Assembly: GCA_041277045.1 (NCBI GenBank)
Contig: JBGFSY010000002.1
Span: 434,001 to 498,000, forward strand
DNA from: Reddybacter sp041277045
GTDB lineage: Bacteria; Pseudomonadota; Gammaproteobacteria; Pseudomonadales; Porticoccaceae
DNA length: 64,000 nucleotides
Direction of reading: 5' to 3'
In this document: positions 8,728 through 17,041 of the stretch, piece by piece
Layout of the letters: each line of letters begins with the position of its first letter
How positions within the stretch are numbered: the stretch's first letter is position 1
Notes under the pieces: model-generated
The model's database searches: none
Told to the model about the DNA's origin: nothing
The model's input: the letters and a program-made list of their open reading frames with translations, nothing else
Translations under genes and position numbers: made by a program

Positions 8728-10110
8728 TTGAGGTCGTCGGTGATAAAGCAGCTTGGCAATGAGCTTTGCCCAGAAGAGGCGGTTGAGCAATTTTTACACT
8801 CTACGGATAGTGCTTTGACTCTGCGCTATAACTTCAAGCAGTACTATTTATCCGGCGAGCCGTCACTCGAGCTGTTAGCCATGCTGTTTAAAGGTAAGGA
8901 CGGTTTACACCTGGTAATAAGCGACAAGGTCGATGAGGCAGAGGCTATTATCACTGAAGTCGGCAAGCCTTTGACCCATCATTCGTTGCGTTATTTATCC
9001 CTGCGCTTAGCGGCCCCTCTTTTCAATCTCGACAAACTCCTTGAATTACAGCCCGTATCAATCGGTAAACCCTGGGGTCAAGAAATTTGGTTTACCGGTA
9101 TTGAAGCCCGTGGTCAGTCGGGCTTTAGTGATGGTGTATATAGCGTGCCCATTCCCTGGGTATTGGCACTGCTACCCAAGCGCTTGCTTGGGACTGAACA
9201 CACAAGTTTGAACTTACTGAAGATTCTCGATCCTTTACCCGAGCCCGTTTATGGCGATCTTTATTTTGAACTGCACGAAGAAAAGCGTGAAGTTTATGTC
9301 GTCACCCATGTCGACAGGCAGTGCTGGCCCGATGGTGAGGGCGCTATTCGTTTTGGCTTTGATGCCAGTGTCCGCGATGAGTTTGGTGGGCCGGATGAAT
9401 TTCGCCAAGCCTATCTACAGACGGTACAACACTATGAGCAAGTAAGACGTAAGATTGATGGCATCTTCGACCAGCAGCGTCGAGAGCAGGGGCTGGGTTT
9501 GAATCAGCCCGTCGAGGCGGACTTGTTAAAGGAGTGGCATCAACAGCTAACACCTGAGCTTCAGCAAGAGGAGGAGGGGTTGCGAGAGGCAATGAATCGC
9601 TTTACGCATATGCGGAGCCTGCGTGAGGGCGATGTGGTCAAAGTCCCCTGTTTGACGCCACACGCCTTGCAACACGGTGTGCGTACAGTGGAATTCCAGA
9701 CGCCGGTTTATGAGCGCAAAATCCTCGCTTTTGGACAAAAAGTCCTGACTCAGGGTCGCTGGGATACTAAAGAGGCAGTGGCGTTGATGTCCCTGCAGTC
9801 CAAGGCTGATCAGCAGCAGGATGTGCTTGAAGAGGGGCAGGGCTTGCATCGCGAACAAATTGTCGCCTTTGACGATTTTTACGTGCAGCGTATTACATTG
9901 TCACCCGGTGCTTGTTGGCCAATACCTACTACAGAGAGTTATAAACTATTAATGGTGGTCGCAGGTGAGATTGATCTTGGCGCTGATGCTGCACCATTAA
10001 AAGCCGAGCAGGCGGTCTTATTGCCCGCTCTTGGCTCGCCCACAGTCATCACTAATTGTGGTCGGGGAGATGGCATCGTTTTGCTGTCCCAACCCCTTGC
10101 TGCTATTTAA
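8728..10110 (+). CDS. Phosphomannose-isomerase-like cupin protein
   Basis: 460 residues. The segment K-P-W-G-Q-E-I-W (near residue 115) is the start of the type I phosphomannose isomerase fold, and the later stretch V-P-C-L-T-P-H-A-L-Q-H-G-V (near residue 305) resembles the zinc-site cupin strand of ManA. A helical N-terminal domain of about 100 residues and the length exceed the usual 390-residue ManA. It is likely a sugar-phosphate isomerase or a close structural relative; the exact substrate is not supported. The start is unsure: TTG at 8728 or GTG at 8740, neither with a good ribosome site. Confidence 0.5.
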   Translation: MRSSVIKQLGNELCPEEAVEQFLHSTDSALTLRYNFKQYYLSGEPSLELLAMLFKGKDGLHLVISDKVDEAEAIITEVGKPLTHHSLRYLSLRLAAPLFNLDKLLELQPVSIGKPWGQEIWFTGIEARGQSGFSDGVYSVPIPWVLALLPKRLLGTEHTSLNLLKILDPLPEPVYGDLYFELHEEKREVYVVTHVDRQCWPDGEGAIRFGFDASVRDEFGGPDEFRQAYLQTVQHYEQVRRKIDGIFDQQRREQGLGLNQPVEADLLKEWHQQLTPELQQEEEGLREAMNRFTHMRSLREGDVVKVPCLTPHALQHGVRTVEFQTPVYERKILAFGQKVLTQGRWDTKEAVALMSLQSKADQQQDVLEEGQGLHREQIVAFDDFYVQRITLSPGACWPIPTTESYKLLMVVAGEIDLGADAAPLKAEQAVLLPALGSPTVITNCGRGDGIVLLSQPLAAI

Positions 10111-10347
10111 AAGCGCCGACGCCTGTTGCGTGTTTTGTGTTCAGTATACAAGTTGCCAAAAACTGTTGTGCAAGAGAAGCAGGAATGTCGCGGTATTCTG
10201 TTGCCCCGGAGCAGACGCTGTGGCAAAATCTGCGCCCCTTTGCGGGGTGAGGCAAGTTTCACTCTGTACAAGTGAGAAATTTGTACCCGTAAACCTAAAG
10301 GGTGCAGGTGGATCAAATCGTGGTGATACTCGCTGCGAGCAGGTTTA

Positions 10348-10432
10348 GCGGAAGTGGTGAAATTGGTATACACGCTGGTTTTAGGTACCAGTGCCGTAAG
10401 GCGTGGGGGTTCAAGTCCCCCCTTCCGCACCA
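10348..10432 (+). tRNA. tRNA-Leu (anticodon UAG), CCA encoded
   Basis: An 85-base cloverleaf begins GCGGAAG and closes with CTTCCGC, discriminator A, then CCA. The anticodon arm is CTGGT / TTTAGGT / ACCAG, giving anticodon TAG, which reads CUA. The long variable arm (GTGCCGTAAGGCGT) is a class II feature of leucine tRNAs, and the T-loop GGTTCAAGTCC is standard. It stands alone upstream of tig, as in related gammaproteobacteria. A hairpin near 10442-10470 follows without a T-tract. Bases 10111-10347 upstream hold no gene. Confidence 0.97.
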
Positions 10433-10510
10433 ACTATTTATTGAGTATCCCCCTAGTGGGGTACTTCAGGCTTAATTCATAAATTTAAATCATTGTAGTG
10501 AGGACAATCC

Positions 10511-11848
10511 ATGCAGGTTTCTATAGAGACAACCTCCGGGCTCGAAAGACGTATGACTGTGGGTGTTCCCGCTGAAGAAATTGATAAAGAGATTGCTCAA
10601 CGTCTGCAGAAGGCATCGCAGACAGTACGTATCGATGGCTTTCGCAAAGGTAAAATCCCCGCCAAGGTGATCAAGCAACGCTTTGGTGCCGGTGTGCGCC
10701 AGGAAGTGGTAGGCGAAGTATTGAGCCGTACTTTTTATGAGGCGGTGACGAAAGAAGAACTGCGTCCCGCCGGTCAGCCTGCCATTGAGCCGGTAAAAGA
10801 CGAAGAGGGTGCTGATCTCGAATATATCGCAACTTTTGAAGTCTATCCTGACGTTGAGCTGCAGGACTTCGCTCAAATAAACATCGCCCGTCCTGTTGCG
10901 ACTGTCTCTGATGAAGATCTTACCGATATGGTTGAGAATTTGCGCAAGCAACGCGCTAGCTGGGATGAGGTTGAGCGCGCTGCGGCAGATGGCGATCAGG
11001 TCAACGTCGACTATAAAGGCACACAAAACGGTGAAGAATTCCCCGGTGGTACCGCAGAAGCCTCTGACCTAGTGTTGGGCTCCGGTCGTATGATCCCCGG
11101 TTTTGAAGACGGCATCGTTGGTTTGTCGGCGGGTGACGAGAAAACAATTTCTCTGTCATTTCCCGATGATTATCATGCGGAAGACCTTAGGGGCGCCGCA
11201 GTTGAATTTGCCGTTAAAGTGAATGCAGTTAAAGAACAAACACTACCCGAACTCAACGATGAGTTTTATGAGCAGTTTGGCGTAAAAGAAGGTGGTGAAG
11301 AGAATTTTCAGGTAGAGATTCGCTCGAATATGGAGCGAGAGCTGGAAACAGCGATTAAGAACAAAGTTAAGTCTCGCTTGATGACGCAGCTACAAGACTT
11401 ACACAGCGTTGACATTCCTAAGGCCTTGTTAAGTAATGAAATTCAGGCTTTACGCCAGCAAATGTTGGGCCAGTTTGGCGAGGGTGCCGCGCAAATGGAT
11501 ATGTCTATTTTCCCCGATGAGCTGTTTGCTGACGAAGCAGGCAAGCGCGTTTCGCTGGGTCTATTAATGGCTGAAATTGTTAAAGCAGCCGAAATTACTG
11601 TCGATAACGATAAAGTAAAAGCATTCATTGAAGACCGGGCGGCCAGCTACGATGATCCCGAGCAAGTGGTTCAGTATCACTACTCCAATGAAGAACTGCT
11701 CAATAGCGTGCAGTCTGCGGTAATGGAAGAGCAGGTTGTCGATCATGTTTTGAGTCTGGCCAAAGTGGACGAAGAGGCGACTGACTATAAAGGTGCTCTC
11801 ACGCCAGATCCGGCTGTACCTGGCGAGTCTGACGAAAGCGAAGACTGA
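10511..11848 (+). CDS. tig: Trigger factor, ribosome-associated chaperone and peptidyl-prolyl isomerase
   Basis: 445 residues, the usual length. The N-terminal ribosome-binding domain has the signature G-F-R-K-G-K-I-P (about residues 43-50), which docks at ribosomal protein L23. The FKBP-type PPIase domain spans about 150-245, with G-R-M-I-P-G-F-E-D-G, followed by the long helical C-terminal domain and an acidic tail. It folds nascent chains leaving the ribosome. The gene is first in the conserved tig-clpP-clpX-lon-hupB-ppiD order. Confidence 0.98.
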   Translation: MQVSIETTSGLERRMTVGVPAEEIDKEIAQRLQKASQTVRIDGFRKGKIPAKVIKQRFGAGVRQEVVGEVLSRTFYEAVTKEELRPAGQPAIEPVKDEEGADLEYIATFEVYPDVELQDFAQINIARPVATVSDEDLTDMVENLRKQRASWDEVERAAADGDQVNVDYKGTQNGEEFPGGTAEASDLVLGSGRMIPGFEDGIVGLSAGDEKTISLSFPDDYHAEDLRGAAVEFAVKVNAVKEQTLPELNDEFYEQFGVKEGGEENFQVEIRSNMERELETAIKNKVKSRLMTQLQDLHSVDIPKALLSNEIQALRQQMLGQFGEGAAQMDMSIFPDELFADEAGKRVSLGLLMAEIVKAAEITVDNDKVKAFIEDRAASYDDPEQVVQYHYSNEELLNSVQSAVMEEQVVDHVLSLAKVDEEATDYKGALTPDPAVPGESDESED

Positions 11849-11985
11849 TTTAATTGCCTGGTGTAGAGTAGAGCGTTGCAATACTGAAATCTGGCCCAAT
11901 GACAGGGAGTGTTGCCCGCGTACCAATGCGGGCTTTATTGGCTGATTATTAGGCGAGTTGTTACTGATTAATCCGGAAATTGACT

Positions 11986-12615
11986 ATGGTCCACGATGGT
12001 ATGAACTATAATAACGAGACCAGGGCAGCAGGTGGCCTGGTGCCAATGGTTGTTGAACAAACTGCTCGCGGTGAGCGCTCTTTCGACATCTACTCTCGCT
12101 TGCTTAAAGAGCGGGTAATTTTTTTGGTCGGCCCCGTTGAAGACTTTATGGCCAACCTAGTTGTTGCGCAGTTACTGTTTCTCGAGTCCGAAAACCCCGA
12201 TAAAGACATCCACCTTTATATTAATTCCCCAGGTGGCTCGGTAACAGCTGGCATGGCTATTTATGACACCATGGAGTTTATTAAGCCCGATGTTAGCACC
12301 ATGTGCATTGGTCAGGCGGCGAGTATGGGCGCCTTCCTTCTGGCGGCAGGCGCGCCAGGTAAGCGATTTTTGCTGCCTAATTCGCGCTGCATGATTCACC
12401 AGCCCAGTGGCGGTGCTCAGGGCCAGGCCTCAGATATTCATATTCAAGCCCAGGAAATCCTTAAAATCCGTGAGCAATTGAACCAGGCGATGGCCAAGCA
12501 TACTGGTCAAACGGTTGAGAAAATTGCGGCTGACACCGAGCGTGACAACTTTATGAGTGCAGAGGAGTCGAAAGTATACGGTTTGGTTGACGAAGTGTTG
12601 GACAAGCGCGCATAG
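11986..12615 (+). CDS. clpP: ATP-dependent Clp protease proteolytic subunit
   Basis: 209 residues from the ATG at 11986; a TTG two codons earlier is possible. The catalytic triad is visible: Ser in Q-A-A-S-M-G-A, His in M-I-H-Q-P, and Asp in the T-E-R-D-N-F-M-S segment. The N-terminal extension before V-P-M-V-V-E-Q-T is the self-processed propeptide. It forms the tetradecameric protease barrel used by ClpX (next gene) and possibly ClpA elsewhere. It is separated from clpX by 87 bases containing a hairpin. Confidence 0.98.
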   Translation: MVHDGMNYNNETRAAGGLVPMVVEQTARGERSFDIYSRLLKERVIFLVGPVEDFMANLVVAQLLFLESENPDKDIHLYINSPGGSVTAGMAIYDTMEFIKPDVSTMCIGQAASMGAFLLAAGAPGKRFLLPNSRCMIHQPSGGAQGQASDIHIQAQEILKIREQLNQAMAKHTGQTVEKIAADTERDNFMSAEESKVYGLVDEVLDKRA

Positions 12616-12656
12616 TCGATGTAGCCTGTTTTTAAGTTTTGGTGAAATCTAGCAAT

Positions 12657-12685
12657 AAGTGACTGTATTTACAGTACTTATTTTT
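12657..12685 (+). terminator. Possible weak terminator or attenuator between clpP and clpX
   Basis: An imperfect hairpin, AAGTGACTGT / ATTT loop / ACAGTACTT with one bulged base, is followed by ATTTTT. It could reduce read-through from clpP into clpX. It sits 20 bases before the clpX start and could also affect translation. The stem is AT-rich and weak. Confidence 0.35.
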
Positions 12686-12702
12686 GACGCGAGGATAAAG
12701 TA

Positions 12703-13992
12703 GTGAGCGATAAAAGCGGCGATGACAAAGATGGCGATAAACTTCTCTATTGCTCCTTTTGTGGCAAGAGCCAGCATGAGGTTCGTAAACTCATTGCTGG
12801 GCCATCAGTTTTTATTTGTGATGAGTGTGTAGACCTCTGCAACGATATTATTACTGAAGAGCTGCAAGAAGCAAAAACCGGTGAGACCGTTGAAAAGCTG
12901 CCAACTCCTGTAGAGATTAGTGACAACCTCAACGAATATGTGATTGATCAGCTGCGTGCCAAAAAGGTGCTTTCGGTAGCTGTTTACAATCACTATAAGC
13001 GTCTACAGTTAGGTGCAAAAGTTGCGAAAGGCGGCGTTGAGCTAGGCAAAAGTAATATTTTGTTAGTCGGCCCCACGGGTAGCGGTAAGACGCTGTTGGC
13101 GGAGACTCTGGCCCGTCTGTTGAATGTTCCCTTTACGATCGCCGATGCCACTACGTTGACAGAAGCCGGTTATGTTGGTGAAGACGTCGAAAATATTATT
13201 CAGAAGTTGTTACAGAAATGTGATTACGATGTTGAAAAGGCCCAACAGGGTATCGTTTATATCGATGAAATCGATAAGGTTTCACGCAAATCTGACAACC
13301 CATCAATCACCCGTGATGTCTCGGGAGAGGGTGTTCAGCAGGCTCTACTGAAGTTGATTGAGGGCACGGTTGCCTCGGTTCCCCCCCAAGGCGGGCGCAA
13401 GCACCCTCAGCAAGAGTTTTTGCAAGTCGACACGTCCAACATTCTCTTTATTTGTGGTGGTGCTTTCTCTGGATTAGAGAAAATCATTCGAGACCGTTCA
13501 GAGAAGGGTGGCATTGGTTTTTCTGCCAGTGTTAGCAGCAAGGATGAAGAGAGTAACATTGGCGATATTTTGAAGGATCTCGAGCCAGAAGACTTGATTC
13601 GCTTTGGTCTTATTCCGGAATTCGTTGGTCGCTTGCCGGTTGTAGCAACTCTTGAAGAGCTTGATAAAGAGGCTTTAATCAATATATTGGTTGAACCAAA
13701 GAATTCGCTGGTAAAACAGTATTCAGCACTCTTTGAAATGGAGGATGTTGAGCTTGATATCCGTCAAGACGCTTTAGAAGCTATTGCTGAAAAAGCACTG
13801 ACTCGTAAGACTGGCGCTCGAGGCTTGCGCTCCATTATTGAGAATACCCTGTTAGACAGTATGTATGACATCCCCTCGCGTAAAGATGTACACAAACTTG
13901 TCGTCGATGCGTCTGTTATTAATGGCGACTCTGAACCCTTACTGGTGTATGACAACCCAGAGCAGCTGAAAACAGCGAGCGACGAAGCATAA
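12703..13992 (+). CDS. clpX: ATP-dependent Clp protease ATP-binding subunit
   Basis: 429 residues from a GTG start. The N-terminal zinc-binding domain has four cysteines: C-S-F-C near residues 15-18 and C-D-E-C near 37-40. The AAA+ core has Walker A G-P-T-G-S-G-K-T (near residue 124), Walker B V-Y-I-D-E-I-D-K (near 187) and the sensor-2 G-A-R-G-L-R. It unfolds tagged substrates (ssrA and others) and feeds them to ClpP. A strong terminator follows immediately. Confidence 0.98.
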   Translation: MSDKSGDDKDGDKLLYCSFCGKSQHEVRKLIAGPSVFICDECVDLCNDIITEELQEAKTGETVEKLPTPVEISDNLNEYVIDQLRAKKVLSVAVYNHYKRLQLGAKVAKGGVELGKSNILLVGPTGSGKTLLAETLARLLNVPFTIADATTLTEAGYVGEDVENIIQKLLQKCDYDVEKAQQGIVYIDEIDKVSRKSDNPSITRDVSGEGVQQALLKLIEGTVASVPPQGGRKHPQQEFLQVDTSNILFICGGAFSGLEKIIRDRSEKGGIGFSASVSSKDEESNIGDILKDLEPEDLIRFGLIPEFVGRLPVVATLEELDKEALINILVEPKNSLVKQYSALFEMEDVELDIRQDALEAIAEKALTRKTGARGLRSIIENTLLDSMYDIPSRKDVHKLVVDASVINGDSEPLLVYDNPEQLKTASDEA

Positions 13993-14025
13993 ACAAAAAC
14001 GGGCCCTTGAGGCTCGTTTTTGTTT
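13991..14025 (+). terminator. Rho-independent terminator after clpX
   Basis: The left arm AAACAAAAACGGGCC and right arm GGCTCGTTTTTGTTT pair over 15 positions with one G-T wobble around the loop CTTGA, and the right arm carries the T-run. The stem begins at the last bases of the clpX stop codon. It separates clpX from lon, which therefore needs its own promoter in the next 80 bases. Confidence 0.85.
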
Positions 14026-14108
14026 ATGGGTGCTTGTATTCATTGAAATTGGCCCCATACCATTGGGTATTCACCCGAACCTGCATTGAGCTGGAATAAG
14101 AGGTAAAC

Positions 14109-16544
14109 ATGGGACAGGAAACAGACAAAGATTTATCACAGACAAGGCTGCCGATGCTGCCCTTACGCGACGTTGTGGTTTTTCCGCAAATGGTTGTACC
14201 GCTGTTTGTCGGTCGAGAGCGCTCGATACTCGCACTTGACGACACAATGGCAGAGCATAAAAAAATTGTTCTGGTTGCCCAGCGCGATGCGGCCTGTGAT
14301 GACCCAGGCCCTAAAGATGTCTATGAAATTGGTACCGTCGCCACGATTCTACAATTACTCAAGCTGCCCGATGGCACGGTGAAGGTACTGGTCGAAGGCT
14401 CTGAACGTATTAATATAGACGCTATTGAAGAACACAACGGTTATTTCGTGGCTGATTACTCGGTGATTGAGAGTGAAATATCTGTCGAGGATGAGCGTGA
14501 TGCTCTGGTACGTACACTTGTTAATGCCTTTGAAGAATACGTCGGTTTAAATAAAAAAATTCCTTCAGAAGTGGTGACAACTGTCGCTGGTATTGATGAA
14601 CCAGGACGGCTCGCTGATACCGTCGCTACCCACATGACACTGAGCCTTGAGCAGAAGCAGGAAGTTCTGGAGATCAACGATGAAAAGGCGCGTATTGAGC
14701 ACCTGCTGGTATTGATGGAATCTGAGCTTGATATTGCTCAAATTGAACAGCGCATCCGTGGCCGTGTTAAGAAGCAGATGGAGAAAAGCCAGCGCGAGTA
14801 TTACCTGAATGAGCAGATGAAGGCTATTCAGAAAGAGTTGGGTGAAATTGACGATGTGCCAAACGAGTTAGAACAACTTGAAAATCGTATTAAAGAAGTG
14901 GGTATGCCCAAAGAGGCTTTGAAAAAGGCCACTGCTGAACTGAATAAATTGAAGATGATGTCGCCAATGTCGGCGGAAGCATCGGTTGTGCGTAGCTATC
15001 TGGACTGGATGGTCAGCGTCCCCTGGAAAAAACGCTCGAAAGTACGACACGATTTAGTGCTTGCCGAAAAAATTCTTAATGAAGATCACTACGGTCTGGA
15101 TGAAGTCAAAGAACGCATTCTTGAATTTCTCGCCGTACAAAGTCGTGTGAAAAAACTGAAAGGCCCGGTGCTGTGTTTGGTAGGCCCCCCAGGCGTAGGC
15201 AAGACCTCATTGGGTGAGTCTATTGCGCGAGCAACCGGGCGTAAGTTTGTGCGTATGTCTCTTGGTGGCGTTCGCGATGAAGCAGAGATACGTGGCCACA
15301 GGCGTACTTACATTGGCTCGCTGCCGGGTAAGCTCATCCAGAAAATCTCTAAAACAACGGTTAAGAATCCGCTATTCCTTCTTGATGAAGTTGATAAGCT
15401 GGGTATGGATCATCGAGGTGACCCCTCTTCGGCTTTGCTGGAAGTCCTCGATCCCGAGCAAAATAATAGCTTTAACGATCATTATCTAGAGGTCGATTAC
15501 GACTTATCTGAAGTGATGTTTATCTGTACCTCAAACTCGATGAATATCCCTGGGCCATTACTCGATCGAATGGAAGTTATCCGCATCCCCGGTTACACCG
15601 AAGCAGAGAAAGCGAACATTGCATCAAAATACCTCCTGCCCAAGCAGCGTAAAGCCAATGGATTGAAAGATGGCGAGCTTGCTCTCGAAGAGGCCGCTAT
15701 TCTCGATATCGTACGTTACTACACGCGAGAAGCCGGTGTGCGAGGCTTGGAGCGGGAAATTGCCAAAATATGCCGCAAAGTCGTAACTGGCTATGCGAAA
15801 AACAAAGATCAACAGCCGGTCAAAGTTGGCCCCAATGAGCTAGAGGATATGCTGGGTGTGCGTAAATTTGATTTTGGTCGTGCAGAGGATGAAAACCAGG
15901 TGGGCCAAGTTACGGGGCTGGCGTGGACCTCTGTTGGCGGGGAGTTGTTAACGATTGAAGCATCCGCTGTACCTGGTAAGGGTTCTATCGTTAAAACAGG
16001 CTCTCTGGGTGATGTCATGCAGGAATCCATTCAGGCCGCATTAACTGTTGTCCGTAGTCGCTCCCAGGTCTTGGGCATACCCCGTGACTTCCATCGTAGC
16101 TATGACCTACACATTCATGTACCTGAAGGAGCCACACCAAAAGATGGGCCAAGTGCGGGTATTGCTATGTGCACGGCTCTGGTTTCAGTGCTGACAGAGA
16201 TACCTGTACGTGCTGCGGTGGCAATGACCGGAGAGATCACCTTGCGTGGCCAAGTGTTAAAGATTGGAGGCCTCAAAGAAAAACTACTTGCAGCCCACCG
16301 TGGCGGGATTACGGAAGTCATTATTCCCAAAGAAAATGAACGTGATTTAAAGGAAATACCGGATAATATTAAGGCGGATTTGACTATTCACCCCGTGAAG
16401 TGGGTGGATGAAGTACTTGAACTGGCTTTACAGCAAATGCCTAAGCCTCTTTCAGATGAAGAGTACAGTAAGTCGCCAGACTCATCACAGACGCCTGAAG
16501 GTGAAACCAGTGAGCGGTCAACATCACGTATTAGCACACACTAA
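14109..16544 (+). CDS. lon: ATP-dependent protease Lon
   Basis: 811 residues. An N-terminal LON substrate-binding domain (to about residue 210) and a coiled-coil region with repeated Lys/Glu around 220-300 precede the AAA+ module with Walker A G-P-P-G-V-G-K-T (near 360) and Walker B L-F-L-L-D-E-V-D-K. The C-terminal protease domain has the catalytic Ser in K-D-G-P-S-A-G (near 682) and its Lys about 43 residues later. It degrades damaged and regulatory proteins in the cytoplasm. The last 30 residues form a Ser/Thr/Glu-rich tail beyond the usual end. Confidence 0.98.
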   Translation: MGQETDKDLSQTRLPMLPLRDVVVFPQMVVPLFVGRERSILALDDTMAEHKKIVLVAQRDAACDDPGPKDVYEIGTVATILQLLKLPDGTVKVLVEGSERINIDAIEEHNGYFVADYSVIESEISVEDERDALVRTLVNAFEEYVGLNKKIPSEVVTTVAGIDEPGRLADTVATHMTLSLEQKQEVLEINDEKARIEHLLVLMESELDIAQIEQRIRGRVKKQMEKSQREYYLNEQMKAIQKELGEIDDVPNELEQLENRIKEVGMPKEALKKATAELNKLKMMSPMSAEASVVRSYLDWMVSVPWKKRSKVRHDLVLAEKILNEDHYGLDEVKERILEFLAVQSRVKKLKGPVLCLVGPPGVGKTSLGESIARATGRKFVRMSLGGVRDEAEIRGHRRTYIGSLPGKLIQKISKTTVKNPLFLLDEVDKLGMDHRGDPSSALLEVLDPEQNNSFNDHYLEVDYDLSEVMFICTSNSMNIPGPLLDRMEVIRIPGYTEAEKANIASKYLLPKQRKANGLKDGELALEEAAILDIVRYYTREAGVRGLEREIAKICRKVVTGYAKNKDQQPVKVGPNELEDMLGVRKFDFGRAEDENQVGQVTGLAWTSVGGELLTIEASAVPGKGSIVKTGSLGDVMQESIQAALTVVRSRSQVLGIPRDFHRSYDLHIHVPEGATPKDGPSAGIAMCTALVSVLTEIPVRAAVAMTGEITLRGQVLKIGGLKEKLLAAHRGGITEVIIPKENERDLKEIPDNIKADLTIHPVKWVDEVLELALQQMPKPLSDEEYSKSPDSSQTPEGETSERSTSRISTH

Positions 16545-16565
16545 AATAAATATCGGATTGCGTGC

Positions 16566-16594
16566 TTGACCGCTTCAAGGGCGGTTGGTATAAA
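16566..16594 (+). promoter_or_regulatory. Sigma-70 promoter of hupB
   Basis: TTGACC at 16566-16571 and TATAAA at 16589-16594 are separated by exactly 17 bases. The spacer contains the inverted repeat ACCGC...GCGGT, which could be a regulator site. The predicted transcript starts about 60 bases before the hupB GTG codon. Confidence 0.75.
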
Positions 16595-16659
16595 GTCCCG
16601 TCCCAGCGTATTAGCTAATAAGGCTGTAGGATCTTCAATCAAATTTAGAGGGGTTTAAT

Positions 16660-16935
16660 GTGAATAAATCAGAGCTTATCGACGCAATTGCGGAATCAGC
16701 TGACTTGTCAAAAATGTCTGCAGGCAGAGCGCTGGATGCAGTTGTAGAAGCGATTACGGCGTCTTTACAAAAGGGTGATCCGGTTTCGCTGGTTGGCTTT
16801 GGTACTTTTGCCGTTAAGCACCGACCTGCAAGAAAGGGCCGCAACCCAAAGACGGGTGATGAAATTCAAATTAAGGCAGCCAATGTACCTGGTTTTAAAG
16901 CTGGTAAGGCCCTTAAAGAAGCGGTTAACAACTAG
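16660..16935 (+). CDS. hupB: DNA-binding protein HU, beta type
   Basis: 91 residues from a GTG start, with AGAGGGG as a strong ribosome site. It has the HU fold: helical dimerisation part M-N-K-S-E-L-I-D-A-I-A, then the beta-arm signature G-F-G-T-F and the conserved arm R-x-G-R-N-P-K-T-G that inserts Pro into the minor groove. It is a nucleoid protein that bends DNA. It sits between lon and ppiD, as in most gammaproteobacteria, with its own promoter and terminator. Confidence 0.97.
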   Translation: MNKSELIDAIAESADLSKMSAGRALDAVVEAITASLQKGDPVSLVGFGTFAVKHRPARKGRNPKTGDEIQIKAANVPGFKAGKALKEAVNN

Positions 16936-16974
16936 TTTGCAGCTGCTTTTTAGTAGTAAAGAAGTAGTAAGGAG

Positions 16975-17003
16975 AGGCGCATTAATGCGCCTTTCTTCTT
17001 TTT
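16975..17003 (+). terminator. Rho-independent terminator after hupB
   Basis: Perfect palindrome AGGCGCAT-TA-ATGCGCCT followed by TTCTTCTTTTT. It lies 40 bases after the hupB stop and 38 bases before ppiD, so ppiD is expected to have separate initiation or to rely on read-through. Confidence 0.85.
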
Positions 17004-17041
17004 AGCCCCAGGCTATTGTTAAGAAAAAGGTAAGGAATAAA

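Noticed and set aside
12661..12676. LexA box before clpX (CTGT...ACAG)
   Set aside because: The spacer is 4 bases, not 8; it fits the hairpin better.
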